NCBI GenBank assembly: GCA_025890175.1
Contig: JANPYM010000006.1
Coordinates: forward strand, 2,388,073-2,452,072
Source: Ciborinia camelliae
Taxonomy: Eukaryota > Ascomycota > Leotiomycetes > Helotiales > Sclerotiniaceae
Direction of reading: 5' to 3'
Length of the DNA stretch: 64,000 nt
Under the pieces are notes generated by a model, which searched no databases, was not told the origin of the DNA, and saw nothing but the letters and a program-made list of their open reading frames with translations. The stretch's first letter is position 1, and every line of letters starts with the position of its first letter. Positions 1 through 12,279 of the stretch are shown here, piece by piece. The position numbers and the translations under genes were made by a program.

Positions 1-480
1 CCCTTATCCCCCTCATCCCCCTCATCCCCCTTATCCCTCTCATCCCCCCTCATCCCCCTCATCCCCCCTCATCCCCTTTATCCCCCCTCATCCCCCCTCA
101 GAAACCCCCACCGAGCACCTACCGTAAATATAGATATAGATTTCAATTTCTTCCACAAAAACCGCATCCCTCATCCCAAATCCCAAATCCCAAAAACCGC
201 ATCCCAAATCCCTCATCCCTCATCCCTCATTCCAAATCCCTCATCCCTCATCCCTCATCCCTCTCATCGGGATCAAGAGGGACCAAGAGGGACCTGAACC
301 CTAGGGTACGCGAGTTGAGTTGAGTTTCATGGTATATATATATATATATATATATAATATGTATGTATGTATGACCAACCAAACCAACCCTTCAAGGGAT
401 TAGGTAGGTAGGTAGGTAGTAGGTAGGTAGTTATTTTGGTTTCATAGGTAGGTAGGTAGGTACCTACCTAGTAGCCATCA
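1..480. repeat. Low-complexity block: C-rich runs, TA run, TAGG runs
   Basis: Bases 1-120 are an irregular C-rich array built on ccctcatccc and ccccttatc-like words. It is followed by a looser (tccctca)n block to about 270, a (TA)n run at about 337-356, (TATG)n, and (TAGG)n runs at about 400-465. The words do not match the TTAGGG telomere unit. From 480 to 985 I see no gene; the ORFs there are antisense or shadow frames of the E2 gene that follows. Confidence 0.75.
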
Positions 481-985
481 CTCCAATGATTGTAAATGTA
501 AATCCAATCCAGCATTGAAAAATCACAAGTGCATGAAACCTTACCTCACACTACACCAGCATGACCACCAATCAAGCAAGCAAGCCAGAAGGTTGGAAAA
601 TATGCCGAGATGAAATTAAGTAGAAAGGCTATTTATTGATTGCAGAACGCCGTGTGGGTACATACACACATGTAGCTATATGAAGGCCTATGCTAAGAAC
701 GCTTCGTCCCAATTTGGGTCCGCGGGCATCATCCGTCTCTCCATCCATCCATCCATCCTCTCCATCATTTATTTCTCCATTGCATTTGCAGGATAGCTAT
801 TCTGCATGCCTCTACAGAAAGCCAGCGAGCTCGAGTTTCTTTTTCGAGTCTTGGTCTTTGAGAGTGCAAATTTCGGTCTTATGTTGGGTGGTGTCAAACA
901 TTCGCTCTTTCTTCATCCTTCAGCCTGCATCTTACGATCCATTCCTCCAGCCCCCATTCATCGTATGTCGAAGATCATTCACGAG

Positions 986-1854
986 TCATGGTTCCCCGAG
1001 AAGTCTCGCGGTAATATCTCCCATATAGGCCTCCTCCAACTCGTAGTCTTGTCCATTGTTGCGATCGATGTGAACGAAGTTAAACGCTTCTACAACCTTT
1101 TCGATATCAAAGCCCATGGATACGAAACGATCGACGAGAGCTTTGTTGTATCCTTGGTATCTGTCATGGTTTCTTGTTAGCCTACCATTTACTATAAACA
1201 TACCCGGGAAAATGGTTGAAGGGAAACCAGCGTACTTCATCATCTCCTGTCGTGCCTGCTCTTCCTTTGAGCGATGCAAAATCGGTGCCGAGTATGAAGG
1301 GACTGAAGCGGCGCTCTGCGACCACTTTGTGACCGGAGGAGCACCGGCGTGACGAATGGCCCAGTCGCGTGCTTTCGTTCGAAATTGCTGGGGGTTGGAG
1401 AGTAACATGTTAGCTACTTCGGCGTCTTGTGGGTCTTTTGGTTCGGGTGTACTAAGGAGGGATTGAAGGGAGAGGAGAGCGGATTTGATGGTTAGAACAG
1501 GAGACCAGGCTGAGCCCAAGGTATCGAGGCAGATAGCACCCTATTCAAATGTCAATATTTCCTTCTCCAGCCCGCAAGAATAAAACCTACTGTCTGACTG
1601 CTAACATTTGGATGCCAGAGCTTAGTTACGAAATGCATGTGTGGTGGATGGAATGGGTATTCTTGAGGAATCTTGATCGCAACGATGTAAGTGCCTCCTT
1701 CATATGGTGTGTCCGGTGGACCTGGGAAGGAAGCTCGAAGGTTGGTTAGATCGCTGTCATTGCCATCCATCGATTGGCAAAACATTTGAGTGTCGGGGTC
1801 ATTTGCAATATCATTTAGCTCTTTGGCAATGCGACGAATTCTGTTGGAAGACAT
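986..1854 (-). CDS. ubc1: Ubiquitin-conjugating enzyme E2, UBC1/E2-25K type with C-terminal UBA domain
   Basis: Two exons on the minus strand: 1854-1591 and 1540-986, with a 50-bp intron (1590-1541; donor GTAGGT, acceptor AATAG). Splicing gives 272 aa and joins HPNVSSQT to GAICLDTLGSAWSP, which restores the E2 active site; the catalytic cysteine is about residue 92. The N-terminal UBC fold has the usual PPDTPYEGG and YPFHPPHM elements. About 60 residues of linker follow, then a UBA-like segment (about residues 220-270, VDRFVSMGFD). That architecture is typical of yeast Ubc1 and human UBE2K, which extend ubiquitin chains, often K48-linked, in protein quality control. The start at 1854 is the only ATG that gives a full UBC domain. 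It is divergently arranged with rpt2. Confidence 0.93.
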
Positions 1855-3091
1855 TTTATATGGTGTGGTATGTATGACGTTGATAAAGGTTCGAAGTTCG
1901 ATTCTCGAGGTTCGGGTTTGATCTTATGCTCGAGTTCGAGGGTAATGTCTTATTGAACTTGGGAAGTTCGTAAAAGCACTGTGTAATTCAGAGAGTCTCT
2001 TGGCTGGTGAATGTCGAGAATGATATGGTAATTTCGCCCTTATCCTCAAGCTATTTTTAAAGTCAGATTAAGAATGTTACCAAGGATCGTAGTAGTTGAA
2101 ATATATGGTGAATGAAGAGAGTTACGAAGAAGATGCGAACGAGGACGAGGTGACATTCATACAAGGAAGACACTTACCAAGAAAGACTTCCAGGTTATAA
2201 ATGTAGTGGTGTCGGGTATGCATATAACTAAAGTAGTTACCGATACCGTACGTTGCTTGAGGATGGATCTAATTTTGGCGGGGTTGTTGATAAAAATAGG
2301 GTGTGTGCGGGTGCGGGTACTGCTGGTTCTCCGTAGCTGGTCCCACTTTCTAGTCAATTCAATGTTGAATGAGTAACTTGAATGTCTTTGGAGGGAGGAG
2401 AGGGGAGAAAGACAATTCTGTGATATTGATAGGTATTGATAAAGTTTGAATAAGACGAACCTTTATGGCCCAAAAAGTCACCCAACATGTGCCGTATAAA
2501 TAGATGGCTATTTGGGTAGGTAGGTACCTAAATGCAATAATAATTCTACTGTAGTATTTATTGATCGTATATGTTTCCGTAATAACTTGGAATACCTACT
2601 GTAGGGTATTAGGTAATCTTACGTACCGGCCGGACATACCGGCACGTTGTACGGCTGGATTACTACTCCGTACAGAGTTTCGGGCATCGGGATATCACTT
2701 CACCTCCGCCACCCCGGCCTAGGTAGGGCAGCCGCGGGTCAAAAACAAAAATAAAGTTAATGCCTGATATTACGTAATAAAATCCTTCACATAATTGTAA
2801 TTCTTCTAAGGCATCAACAATCTAGGTTCCTTTGCCCAGTTCAAGTGGTCAAAGCTTCCGACTAAGAATCATTCGCGTCGTTCTTGTAGCCTTAATCATT
2901 ATATAGATTCCAAAGGCTAAAGAGAGGTATCAAAGCTGTTGTTATTACAAACAGCACCTGGAAATCTACTATCTTTCTCAACTCCAAATCACCACATCAC
3001 AACTAGATATCTAAATATCTTCATTTAGGTTCTGGAAAGTTTGGATTTCTACACCACCATATTGAAAGCTTCTTGATAAACCCAAAACAAG
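1855..3091. promoter_or_regulatory. Shared upstream region of divergent ubc1 and rpt2
   Basis: This 1.24-kb spacer separates the start codons of two divergent proteasome-pathway genes. It contains TAGG runs (about 2515-2530) but no ORF I would call a gene. I see no clear TATA box close to either start. The arrangement makes co-regulation of ubc1 and rpt2 possible, but this is inference from position only. Confidence 0.4.
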
Positions 3092-4659
3092 ATGGTAAGC
3101 TTTCTATCTGATGATGTGTATAGGCGGCAATATTAACATAATCTCAAAGGGTCAACAACCATCTGGCCTTGGTGGTAACCAACCAGGTGGAGATGGAAAA
3201 GATGATAAATCAAAGAAGGTATACATATGTGCTTTTATGATGGGAAATGGATGATGGACTGATTACCCAACAATAGAAGGATAAGCCAAAGTACGAACCA
3301 CCACCCAGACCAACAACTAGAATCGGTCGCAAGAAGCGTAAGGCTGCCGGTCCAAATGCATCCGCAAAGTTACCAGCCGTTTATCCTACCTCTCGATGCA
3401 AACTCAGATATCTTCGAATGCAACGAATTCACGATCATCTCCTCCTCGAAGAAGAATATGTTGAGAACCAGGAACGTTTGAGAAAGGCAAAGGCTGCAAA
3501 GGAAGGCACAGCAGCACCTGCTACTGCTGGAGGAGATGCCGATGCCGTTGACAGAAATGCTGATGAGAGAGGGCGTGTTGATGATATGCGTGGTAGTCCA
3601 ATGGGCGTTGGAACTTTGGAGGAAATGATCGATGATGATCATGCTATCGTTTCAAGTACCACTGGTCCGGAATACTATGTCTCCATCATGTCTTTCGTTG
3701 ACAAAGATCTCTTGGAGCCCGGTGCAAGTGTTTTGCTGCATCACAAATCCGTTTCGATTGTTGGTGTTCTCACCGATGATACAGATCCATTGGTTTCAGT
3801 AATGAAGCTTGACAAGGCCCCAACAGAATCTTACGCGGATATTGGTGGTTTGGAATCGCAGATTCAAGAAGTGCGAGAATCAGTCGAGCTACCATTACTA
3901 CATCCTGAATTATATGAGGAGATGGGTATCAAGCCCCCCAAGGGTGTTATTCTCTATGGTGCTCCAGGTACTGGAAAGACTCTATTGGCAAAAGCCGTTG
4001 CAAACCAAACAAGTGCGACATTCTTGCGAATTGTTGGTAGTGAGTTAATTCAAAAGTACTTGGGTGATGGACCTAGACTTGTTCGACAACTTTTCCAGGT
4101 ATGCGCATTCTCAATCACTTTGTACAATCAATACAGGCTCTAATGATTATAGGTTGCCGCCGAAAATGCACCTTCAATCGTCTTCATTGATGAGATTGAT
4201 GCCATCGGTACTAAACGTTACGAGTCTACATCTGGTGGAGAACGTGAAATTCAAAGAACTATGTTGGAGCTCCTCAATCAACTTGATGGTTTCGATGACC
4301 GTGGAGACGTTAAGGTTATTATGGCTACGAACAAGATTGATACCCTCGATCCTGCTCTCATCCGTCCTGGGCGTATCGACAGAAAGATTCTTTTCGAGAA
4401 CCCCGATCAACATACCAAGCGCAAGATCTTCACCCTCCACACATCCAAGATGTCCTTGAACGAAGATGTTGATCTAGAAGAATTCATCAACCAGAAGGAT
4501 GATCTTTCCGGTGCTGATATCAAGGCGATCTGTTCGGAAGCTGGATTAATGGCATTGAGAGAACGTAGAATGCGTGTCCAGATGGCGGATTTCAGGGCTG
4601 CACGAGAACGTGTCTTGAAGACTAAGAGTGAAGGTGAGCCCGAGGGCTTGTACTTGTAG
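3092..4659 (+). CDS. rpt2: 26S proteasome regulatory subunit 4, AAA ATPase Rpt2
   Basis: Four coding exons: 3092-3094, 3150-3218, 3277-4098 and 4153-4659, encoding 466 aa. Exon 1 contributes only the ATG; intron 1 (GTAAGC...AAG) starts directly after it, so Gly2 is the first codon of exon 2. Seen: N-terminus MGQQPSG, matching the N-myristoylation pattern known for Rpt2; AAA domain with Walker A GAPGTGKT (about 252-259), Walker B IVFIDEID (about 307-314) and arginine-finger region RPGRIDRK; C-terminus GLYL, which fits the HbYX tail that docks into the 20S alpha ring. Rpt2 is one of six ATPases of the 19S base that unfold substrates and open the gate. The length is slightly above yeast Rpt2 (437 aa). 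Confidence 0.96.
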
Positions 4660-6144
4660 AAGGGATAGGTGATGGATGATACGGGGGAAGTATTTGATGA
4701 GCTAGAACCCCCCCGGCTTCTTTCAGTAGCTCGTGTATTCTAGTTGATACCTATCCTATGGTCAATGCATTTGAATGATGGCTGAACGCGCTTTTAAGTT
4801 TTTGAGTTTGAGTTTTTCTCTTGTGTTTTTTAATGTAGAATACCGGTGTAGGTACTCATCAGTGATGACTACCTACCTACTTTTGCCTGAAACGATGATG
4901 GGGGCACCACAGGCAGGGTACGATGTCTTGTGAATACCTACCGAGGAAGTAGAAGGGTTTCTTTGTGTCAGTTATCCCCTGATCGGAAATTTTGATGAGA
5001 TCGATTCATGTGCTTTTCGTGATGTGTAAGTCGGCCTTTGCGCGCTGAGTGAGATATTTACGAGTATTGATAATGTATTGATAATGTACGGACCAGGTGT
5101 AGAGTAGGTACGGGCGGGAAAATGGAAAATACCTAACTTGTAAGTTCAACTGTAAGTTCAACTTGTAAGGTCCAGGCTGGGCTCTAAGAGGATTACCTAG
5201 CTTGTATGCGTGATATAGGTAGTTGTTTCGTTTTATTGCATTTTATTGATTGATTGATTGATCAGATGGGATGGGATGGAATATTCATTCATCGTTTATA
5301 TGTAGGTAGGTAGGTATCTTCACGTATCCGTATCCTGACTTTAATCGCTTCCAGGGGGGGAAGGGAGGATATGGTATGGTGATCGAAAATATCATTTGCA
5401 GTATCATTTGCAATTGCAATACCATTCTGGTACCATGCTGGTACTACTCGTGCGGCTCTTCTTTGGATTGGATTGTTCAATACCCGTGTTTGTATAGTGC
5501 AATACAAAGTACATGTGTCAATAGGACAAGGGATGCGTGGCAAATACCATTTCCTTGCATGTTCCCCAGTATGGTTATCTGGAGCCACGCCAAGGAGAAC
5601 TTAGATTCCTCCGAACACCACCACAAGCTAAAATACATACCGCTGCTCCGCAGATTTCTTTACTGCACCATAGTTGACATCATTCTTTCAGGATATACTG
5701 AGCTAGAATAGAAGTTCTCAGCACAAACAAACGTTCTGGCGGGTTTTGAAAGTCCCCTCCCTGGTGGATGGTATACTATAGTATAGTGTTCCATTTTCTG
5801 CGTGCGGTTTGGTATATCCTGTCGATGAAATTAAATGATTTCTTCCCGCAGACGTTGAAGAGTAGAGTCTCTGATCGCGAATCTGTTGGGGAAACCTGAG
5901 AAAGTATGGATGGATGGATGAAGTTGCCGTCGCAAAGTTCGTCGGGAACTTGGGTTTTGCTCGTGTGTTATCTGTATGAGGAGTCCTTCTCGAAGGAGGC
6001 TCGAGAGAGCGTCTTGTCATGGCTAATCTAGACGGGTCTGATCCTCTGATGTAGAATATCTTGGTAATTGGATTGGCTTTGGTAGTTGCATCACTAGGTT
6101 CTTCATGCGCTGCTGGATTTACATATTGAGTGCACTCTTTGCTG
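4660..6144. other. Intergenic, no supported gene
   Basis: This holds the 3' flank of rpt2 and then AT-rich sequence with short TAGG/TACC runs (about 4870-4880, 5300-5315) and a (TGAT)n stretch near 5245. ORFs of about 100 codons on both strands (around 5289-5711 and 5718-6020) overlap each other, show no recognisable domain and look like chance frames. Confidence 0.6.
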
Positions 6145-6528
6145 TCATCTCCACATCGCTAGAAGTTCTTCCTGGAAAGTATTATGCCGCAAATGAAGGG
6201 TATTGAAAGATGTATAGGGTGTTTTGACTCGAATCAAAGTCGAGGGGAGTGGATAGTATCTACCCAAAATAGATAGACCTGGAAGCAAGCTTATGGAGAA
6301 TAAACCGTTGAACTCCAACTCCTCTGGCAATATTAGCTTAACTACCTCTCCACATCGGCCAACCTCGATATCTCCTTGTAAGTCCAAGTCCTCACCAAAC
6401 CCCCGATATGTCGGAATAATTTCCACAAAGCCGTGAAGAAATCTGTAGAAACCTTTTCTCTTGTTTTCGTAGCTCATTTCTTGACTGGTATGTATGATAC
6501 CGCAGTGTCTACACACGGCCGTCATCAT
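6145..6528 (-). CDS. Hypothetical small ORF, doubtful
   Basis: This is a 127-codon ATG ORF that I do not recognise. It begins MMTAVCRHCG, with a single CxxC pair, and has no signal peptide or membrane helix. It has no intron signals that would extend it convincingly; another open frame lies just upstream (6764-6525, minus). It could be a real lineage-specific gene, a decayed exon, or chance. Confidence 0.15.
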   Translation of the reverse strand: MMTAVCRHCGIIHTSQEMSYENKRKGFYRFLHGFVEIIPTYRGFGEDLDLQGDIEVGRCGEVVKLILPEELEFNGLFSISLLPGLSILGRYYPLPSTLIRVKTPYTSFNTLHLRHNTFQEELLAMWR

Positions 6529-7015
6529 GAATTTACTGACATTGTATACTCAGAACGCAAGACTCCATAGCAAAGCTGCCAGCTCAATGTTGCGAAGAGA
6601 AGCGAAAAGTGGATTCCCTCGCTCCCACATATATCAGCTGGGAGATGCCCCGAAACCAATAAACCAGAACGGAGCTCTTCGAGACGAAACTTTGATGAGC
6701 AGGTACTTCTGGCGTTCTTCGCTACCCCCCGAAATAAACACAAAGTGGAGATCAATACCTCCATGCGAGAGATAGCTGCGCGCGGTTTGATCCAAGAATC
6801 TTCTCGTTCGGGTTGCGGGATTCGTATTGCAGCCGCTCGTGGAGACGCTTGTTCGCGTGGCGTTGTATCTGATAGGTATCTATACCAGTCGGGGGAAATC
6901 TAATATCTATCGGTTTTCGTTTGCCATTTGGGATGCTTCGGATACCTAGGTTTTACGTTGAAATTTTCTGGGTTTTCGCGTGGTTTTTGACGTTGCATGT
7001 GAGGCTCTGGTTATG

Positions 7016-7145
7016 CTCTAATGATGACTCTCTAATGATGACTCTCTAATGATGACTCTCTAATGATGACTCTCTAATGATGACTCTCTAATGATGAATC
7101 TCTAATGATGACTATCTAGTGATGACTCTCTAATGATGACTCTCT
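7016..7145 (+). repeat. 14-bp minisatellite, nine copies
   Basis: The unit ctctaatgatgact is repeated nine times head to tail. Six copies are exact or end-truncated and the others differ by one or two bases (copy 6 ends aat, copy 8 begins atctagtg). It is non-coding and lies about 300 bp upstream of the first readable homology in the NLR-like pseudogene. Confidence 0.9.
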
Positions 7146-7439
7146 GTGACTCATTAGTGAACTGATATACATCCTAGCTCAGAATTGAGAGTTCCCCAAC
7201 AATTGGAATATATTTACCAACGCCCAAAAAACACCAAGTTCGAAGCAGAAAATTGGATTACAATGTTGGTCCCTAGAGAGACTAATAAACTTAATATATG
7301 TACATCTCTTCATTAATTTTCAGGCAACATTTTCGAACCGCCCGACAGAACATCTCTTCCACTCTGTTGCAAATGTATACCAAGAAGCGCACCGCTACCC
7401 TTCACGGCGTAGGAACATGGCACCCTCGAAAGATGTGAG

Positions 7440-8542
7440 AACCTTCCTTGTTTCCACGTACCTGGCACGGCAAATGAGCGTTTCTGGCCCGCAATGATGT
7501 TCTTCGTGAGATTGCTTTGAAGCTCGATCCTCCAAATACTTTTCAAGGCCCTAAAATTATTTAGAAGTCTTGCCTTACGTGGCATAGGAGGCGTTGGGAA
7601 GACACAGATAGCTCTTCAGTACGCACGTCGTTCACGTGAAAAGTTCGATGCTGTTTTTTTTGGATATCCGCCGATACGCATTCAAAAACGGCAGAGAGTT
7701 TCCTTGAAGTGAGTCTTCATCTTGGGTTAACCTTCAAGGAATCAAGGCACATAGATGCCACAGAGGCAAGGGTAAGGATGATCTCTCTATGGAGTATCAC
7801 AACAAAGCTCTAGAATTTCGCAAGCGTATACGGTATGATGGGATAGACATTTCCTATTTCAACCTGCCAGCTCTCCTTGTACGAATGGGCAAGCCCGAGG
7901 AGGCCGAAAACATGTACCGACAAGTACCAGAGAATTGGCCATTTGACAGATGCTGATTTATTGAGTGATGATAAGCCACGTGGAGCGAGGTAAAACTTCC
8001 CAACGGCCTTTTTATATACTAAATACTAAACCAACATGCTGACAGGCTTAGCGGCTTAGGAGTATCAAGTATGATCTGGGAACAACAAGGCCGGATCGAA
8101 GATTCACTGAGTTTGGCTATGAAAGTGCTAGAATTTCGACGAAGAAAGTTTGGAGGAGGTTTTGGAACATACGACTCGCTTTGCAGAATTGGGCATCTTC
8201 TACTTAAGCTTGATCAACCAACCGATGCACTGTGAGCTATTTCTTGTGACGCACTCCTATATGCATACCTACTGACATTCTCGCTCGTAGCAAATTCTTG
8301 CAAGAATTCATCTTCAAAATATCTAGTCTGCAGCGTGGGAAGACTACTCAGCTTTAGCAGATTTCCGAACATATGTGGCATATGGAAAACTTGGCAAAGA
8401 TAAAGAAGCTGGGGACCATCTCAAAGATGCTCTATCCGCACGCAAAATGATTGTGGCCAGGACGAACGACTTGTTAGATTCTTCCTTTAAAGATGCCGAT
8501 GAGAAAGCTTATGAAAAGCTTGTAGCCTTTGTTCTCTGGTAA
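7440..8542 (+). pseudogene. Decayed NB-ARC/TPR (NLR-like STAND) gene
   Basis: Family-like peptides can be read only by switching frames. NDVLREIALKLDPPNTF (about 7490-7545) leads to a P-loop GIGGVGKTQIALQYA (7581-7625), then FDAVF, a frame change at a run of eight T (7654-7661), and WISADTHSKTAESFLEV. Most of the NB-ARC domain is then missing: after about 7770 the sequence jumps to TPR-like segments (MEYHNKALEFRKR; GKPEEAENMYRQV). An apparently intact intron (7983-8045) joins KPRGAR to LSGLGVSSMIWEQQGRI, and another follows at about 8231-8290. The last open stretch (about 8350-8542) ends in TAA at 8540. Fungal NB-ARC/TPR proteins are STAND ATPases linked to non-self recognition. At least two frameshifts and an internal deletion make this a pseudogene. 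The T-run shift alone could be a sequencing error; the deletion could not. Confidence 0.8.
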
Positions 8543-10211
8543 TAATGTTGGAAACGGTTCTCCTGTTCTTAAGGGAGTTTGAGGAAATTCAGCCTGGATT
8601 TTACACATAATTGGAGCATGTACATTGTGTCCGTGAAACCTTCCCAAGCATCTTTTGCTTAGGAGGAAATGAGTGATTGAAGGAAAGCTTCACACTATCG
8701 ATATCTAGAATACACGAGCTACGAAAGAAGCAGGCGTTCTCGTCCATCATGATTCGTTGTGGTGTCCATGTTTACCCACTTTTCCCGGTTAACCTTAATA
8801 AGACCTCAGTCACTTTCTTCCCTTGTCCTCATTGTCCTGTCCACCAAATAATTCTTGGTCAAATATACAAGAAAGTAGGTAGGTATTTCTCAAAATTCTC
8901 TAATTATGGTGGCCCATTGAGATAATCTAGACATATTGTGCATATTGCCTTGATCATATCAATAAGCCATCACTTTTACGATCGAGTGATTCCATCGATT
9001 ATCATACAAGTCAAAGACTTTGCGTTTAGGCGCATATGGATCAAACCAATTTTTGTGTATCAATTATGATTTTATTATTGCCATCAACAATTATGTCTTG
9101 CCGGTACCAAGGAACATGCAGCAAGACGGAGGTCAATATATGCTATAGGGGCATTCACAAAGGTGGTGTGGATGGAGAAATGAACATGTTTCCTCGGCGA
9201 AACATTGTGCGATACGGCATGAACTCCAAAAAAAAGATGGCCGAACTACCATTGAGGGGAACTTGCACGGCCCGACACGGGAAGCCATGGCAAAGCGGTC
9301 GTGGTCACTCGTAGTGGATGAATCCGAAGCAAATTACCGGCAAGCCCTGCCACCTTCAAATCCCCAACCTCGGTTTATTGCCTTGTCTTAAGAGTTGCGC
9401 AACGTTAAGGGGCAATGCAAATTTGATGCTTTGATTCCTCTTACTGAGCACTCCGAGAAAAACGTCTCCGGTAGTATAGGAGGTATATATTAGGCATATG
9501 GCATCTCTGAAGCTTCTGCGGTACTTTGGGGTCCTTTACTTTCATTGTTTGTGATGCTATATTAAGTTGACTGGAGCGATAGCGATGTCCACTCAATCTT
9601 ATCATATGCAGCTGATATCATCCGTCGGCTTTATTTTCTTACAAATCCCCCTTTAACCTTGACAATCCTCACATTTTCCCAGTCGATATCGGGGGTAGTA
9701 GTAGTACTCCGGATTTTTGTTATAGCGAAGGCGCCCTCGAAAATTTATCCCACGAATCGCCTGGAGTCACGGGTTACCTAAATTTTGGCTTTTTGCCCAA
9801 CATAATGAGCTCGCCGTTTTATCATCGCGAGGAGCCTTCTTGATGCATATACCATTAGTCTGCTCGGTAAAAATATATACCCTATTGCGGAAGGCCGTAC
9901 AAGTGCATGTTTTCGTGTGCATACCCTTTTCTACCCTTTCCTATTTCTCTCATATTTACATAAAAGCGCAATGCAACAATCTCATATAAGTATAGAGGAA
10001 GATGGAGGTGCCCGGTTGAACGGGTGGGAATTTTGCAAAACATCATTCAACATTCTATAGTCCCATTTCGATTAGAATAAGAGATTGCGATACATTTATG
10101 TGCTAAACACGTTCTCCCCAGTTTTACGTCCAGTCCTCAATTGCTATGCTCTCTTCCGTTCTATTCATTCCCAAAATTAATAACTAACACCTCAACTCTT
10201 CTGATATCACC
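8543..10211. other. Intergenic; upstream region of the rhamnogalacturonase gene
   Basis: No supported gene. Two short plus-strand ORFs (8677-8925 and 9036-9314) show no domain and unusual residue composition. Near the right end CATATAAG at about 9983-9990 is a plausible TATA element about 220 bp before the rhamnogalacturonase start, and pyrimidine-rich stretches lie just upstream of the ATG. Confidence 0.45.
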
Positions 10212-12279
10212 ATGTTTTCCAACCTAAAACCCATTCTGTTTTCCGTCCTTTTGTTCTTGCCATCTATTGTATCTGCGCTGCTAGCCCCCGGATACCCCCT
10301 CGGCCCTCTCACGACTTCAGATGCAAAATGGGCAACGAAAGTCTGCAACGTCACTGAATATGGTGCGGTGGCTGACGGGGTCACGGATCTGGGACCACCA
10401 CTTCTTGCGGCGTTCAATGCTTGCGCGAGTGGTGGTGTTGGTAAGTCCATGGGGTTGTGTGTTTTTAATATATATCACTGATACAAGTATTATTCCAGTG
10501 AACATCCCGCCTGGCAATTTTTCTATGTCTACATGGGTTACGCTATCGGGCGGCAATGCATGGGCCATAAATCTCGATGGTATCATTTACAGAACTGGGT
10601 GAGCTCTCTTGCCGAATTAAATACATGTTTAATTTGCTGAGCTTGGTTACAGCACTGCAGGCGGACACATGATTATCGGTATGATTGCCGGTCAAATGCT
10701 TATATTTTATGGCATTTCCTAACTCAAACACTAGTCCAGAATTCCACCGACTTTGAAATTTATAGTCGCAGATCAAGTGGTGCGATCCAAGGTTATGGTT
10801 ATGTGTATCACGCCCAAGGAATCTACGGGTTAGACTTCATGATGATCAAACTTTTGGAGAAGATCATTAACTTTTCGTGAAGCCCTCGTCTCATTCGACT
10901 TGTCAAGGTTGTCAATTTTGCCATTCACGACATAGCTCTCGTCGATTGTAAGTTTCCTTCATGCGTTTTCCCACCATATCCGACAATATCCAATTCATGC
11001 CCAGGCAACTAATGACGTTGTATTTCCTAACATCCTTTTGATACTTTTGTCCATTTACATTGCCAGTATCTACTAAAACATTATACCAGCTCCGGCATTC
11101 CACCTTGTTCTCGACACGGTACAAAATGGCCAGGTATACAACCTAATAATCCGTGGTGGAAACGAAGGCGGACTAGACGGCATTAATGTTTGGGGCTTCA
11201 ACGTTCATATTCACGATATCGAAGTTACCAACAAGGACGAATGTGTTACTGTGAAGGTATGTCTATCAAACCCTGAAATTCTATAGGAAGTCTATAGCAC
11301 TTCAGTTATTGGGCCCGGAACACTATAGTTTGTGGTTGTCTCAAACCCTATGATGCATACCTAGTATCAAGGCGTCCAATAGTCCGGACCAGCAGACCAG
11401 ATGTGAGCTTTCAACGTATGGATACGATTCAATGTTCGAAAGTATTTGAATGTTTCAAATGATACAAATGTTGTAATTGGATTCAATGATCAATAAGTTT
11501 TTTCTTGTCGAACTGCAGTCCGGATTATTGGAAGCCTGCATAATATGATACTAACAGAACATAGAACCCTTCTAACCACATGCTCATCGAGAATATCTAT
11601 TGTAATTGGAGCGGTGGATGTGCTATTGGCAGTCTGGGGGCCGATACTGCCATTTCCAATATTACTTACAACAACGTCTACACCTGGCAATCCAACCAAA
11701 TGTTTATGATTAAGAGTAACGGGGGATCAGGTACGTTTCGGCAACTCGTCATATCCACCCCCTCCCTAACCAAAATCTCCAGGATCAGTATCTGACAGTC
11801 TATTCTCAAACTTCATCGGCCACAGCAACGCATACTCTCTCGACATCGACGCATATTGGAAATCAACACCAGCAGATGGTGATGGTGTTTTGTTCACCGG
11901 TCTCACTTTTTCAAACTGGACGGGAACTTGCGCGGATGGTACTCGGAGAGCCCCCATCCAAATCATTTGTCCGGAAGGACAGCCCTGTGTGGGCTTGAAC
12001 ATTACAGATTTTGCTCTCTGGACAGACACAGGTAGTTATGAGTTATACAAATGTGAAAATGCTTGGGGTAATGGGGGGTGCTTGGTTCAAGGGTCTGCGC
12101 CTACAGCTTATGAGATCGTGACGCAAACAGTATCGTCGGCTCCTTCTGGCTACTCGGCTGCAACGATGCCGAATGATATAGCTGCTGGATTTGCGCTCAC
12201 GGCTAGTATTCCTATTCCTACTATTCCTACGACTTTCTTCCCAGGACTAGTTCCAGCAACGAAGAGGGCGTATCCATAG
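10212..12279 (+). CDS. Secreted rhamnogalacturonase (GH28, rhamnogalacturonan hydrolase type)
   Basis: Eight exons: 10212-10440, 10499-10598, 10653-10678, 10735-10828, 10883-10947, 11090-11256, 11565-11730 and 11783-12279. All phases agree and give 447 aa. A signal peptide is evident (hydrophobic [14 protein letters not shown]). The parallel beta-helix carries signatures of the rhamnogalacturonase branch of GH28: GGLDGINVW (about 198-206), [10 protein letters not shown] (218-227), then [15 protein letters not shown] and MIKSNGGSG. These replace the NTD and DD motifs of ordinary polygalacturonases. Family role: endo-hydrolysis of the galacturonic acid-rhamnose backbone of pectin hairy regions outside the cell, typical of plant-infecting or saprotrophic fungi. 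Intron 6 is 308 bp, much longer than the others, but ends with a good branch point (TACTAACA) and acceptor. No frame break is seen. Confidence 0.9.

Noticed and set aside
1..270. Telomere-like C-rich array at the left edge
   Set aside because: Units are ccctcatccc/ccttatcc words, not the TTAGGG/CCCTAA repeat, and they are interrupted; the edge is an arbitrary window cut.
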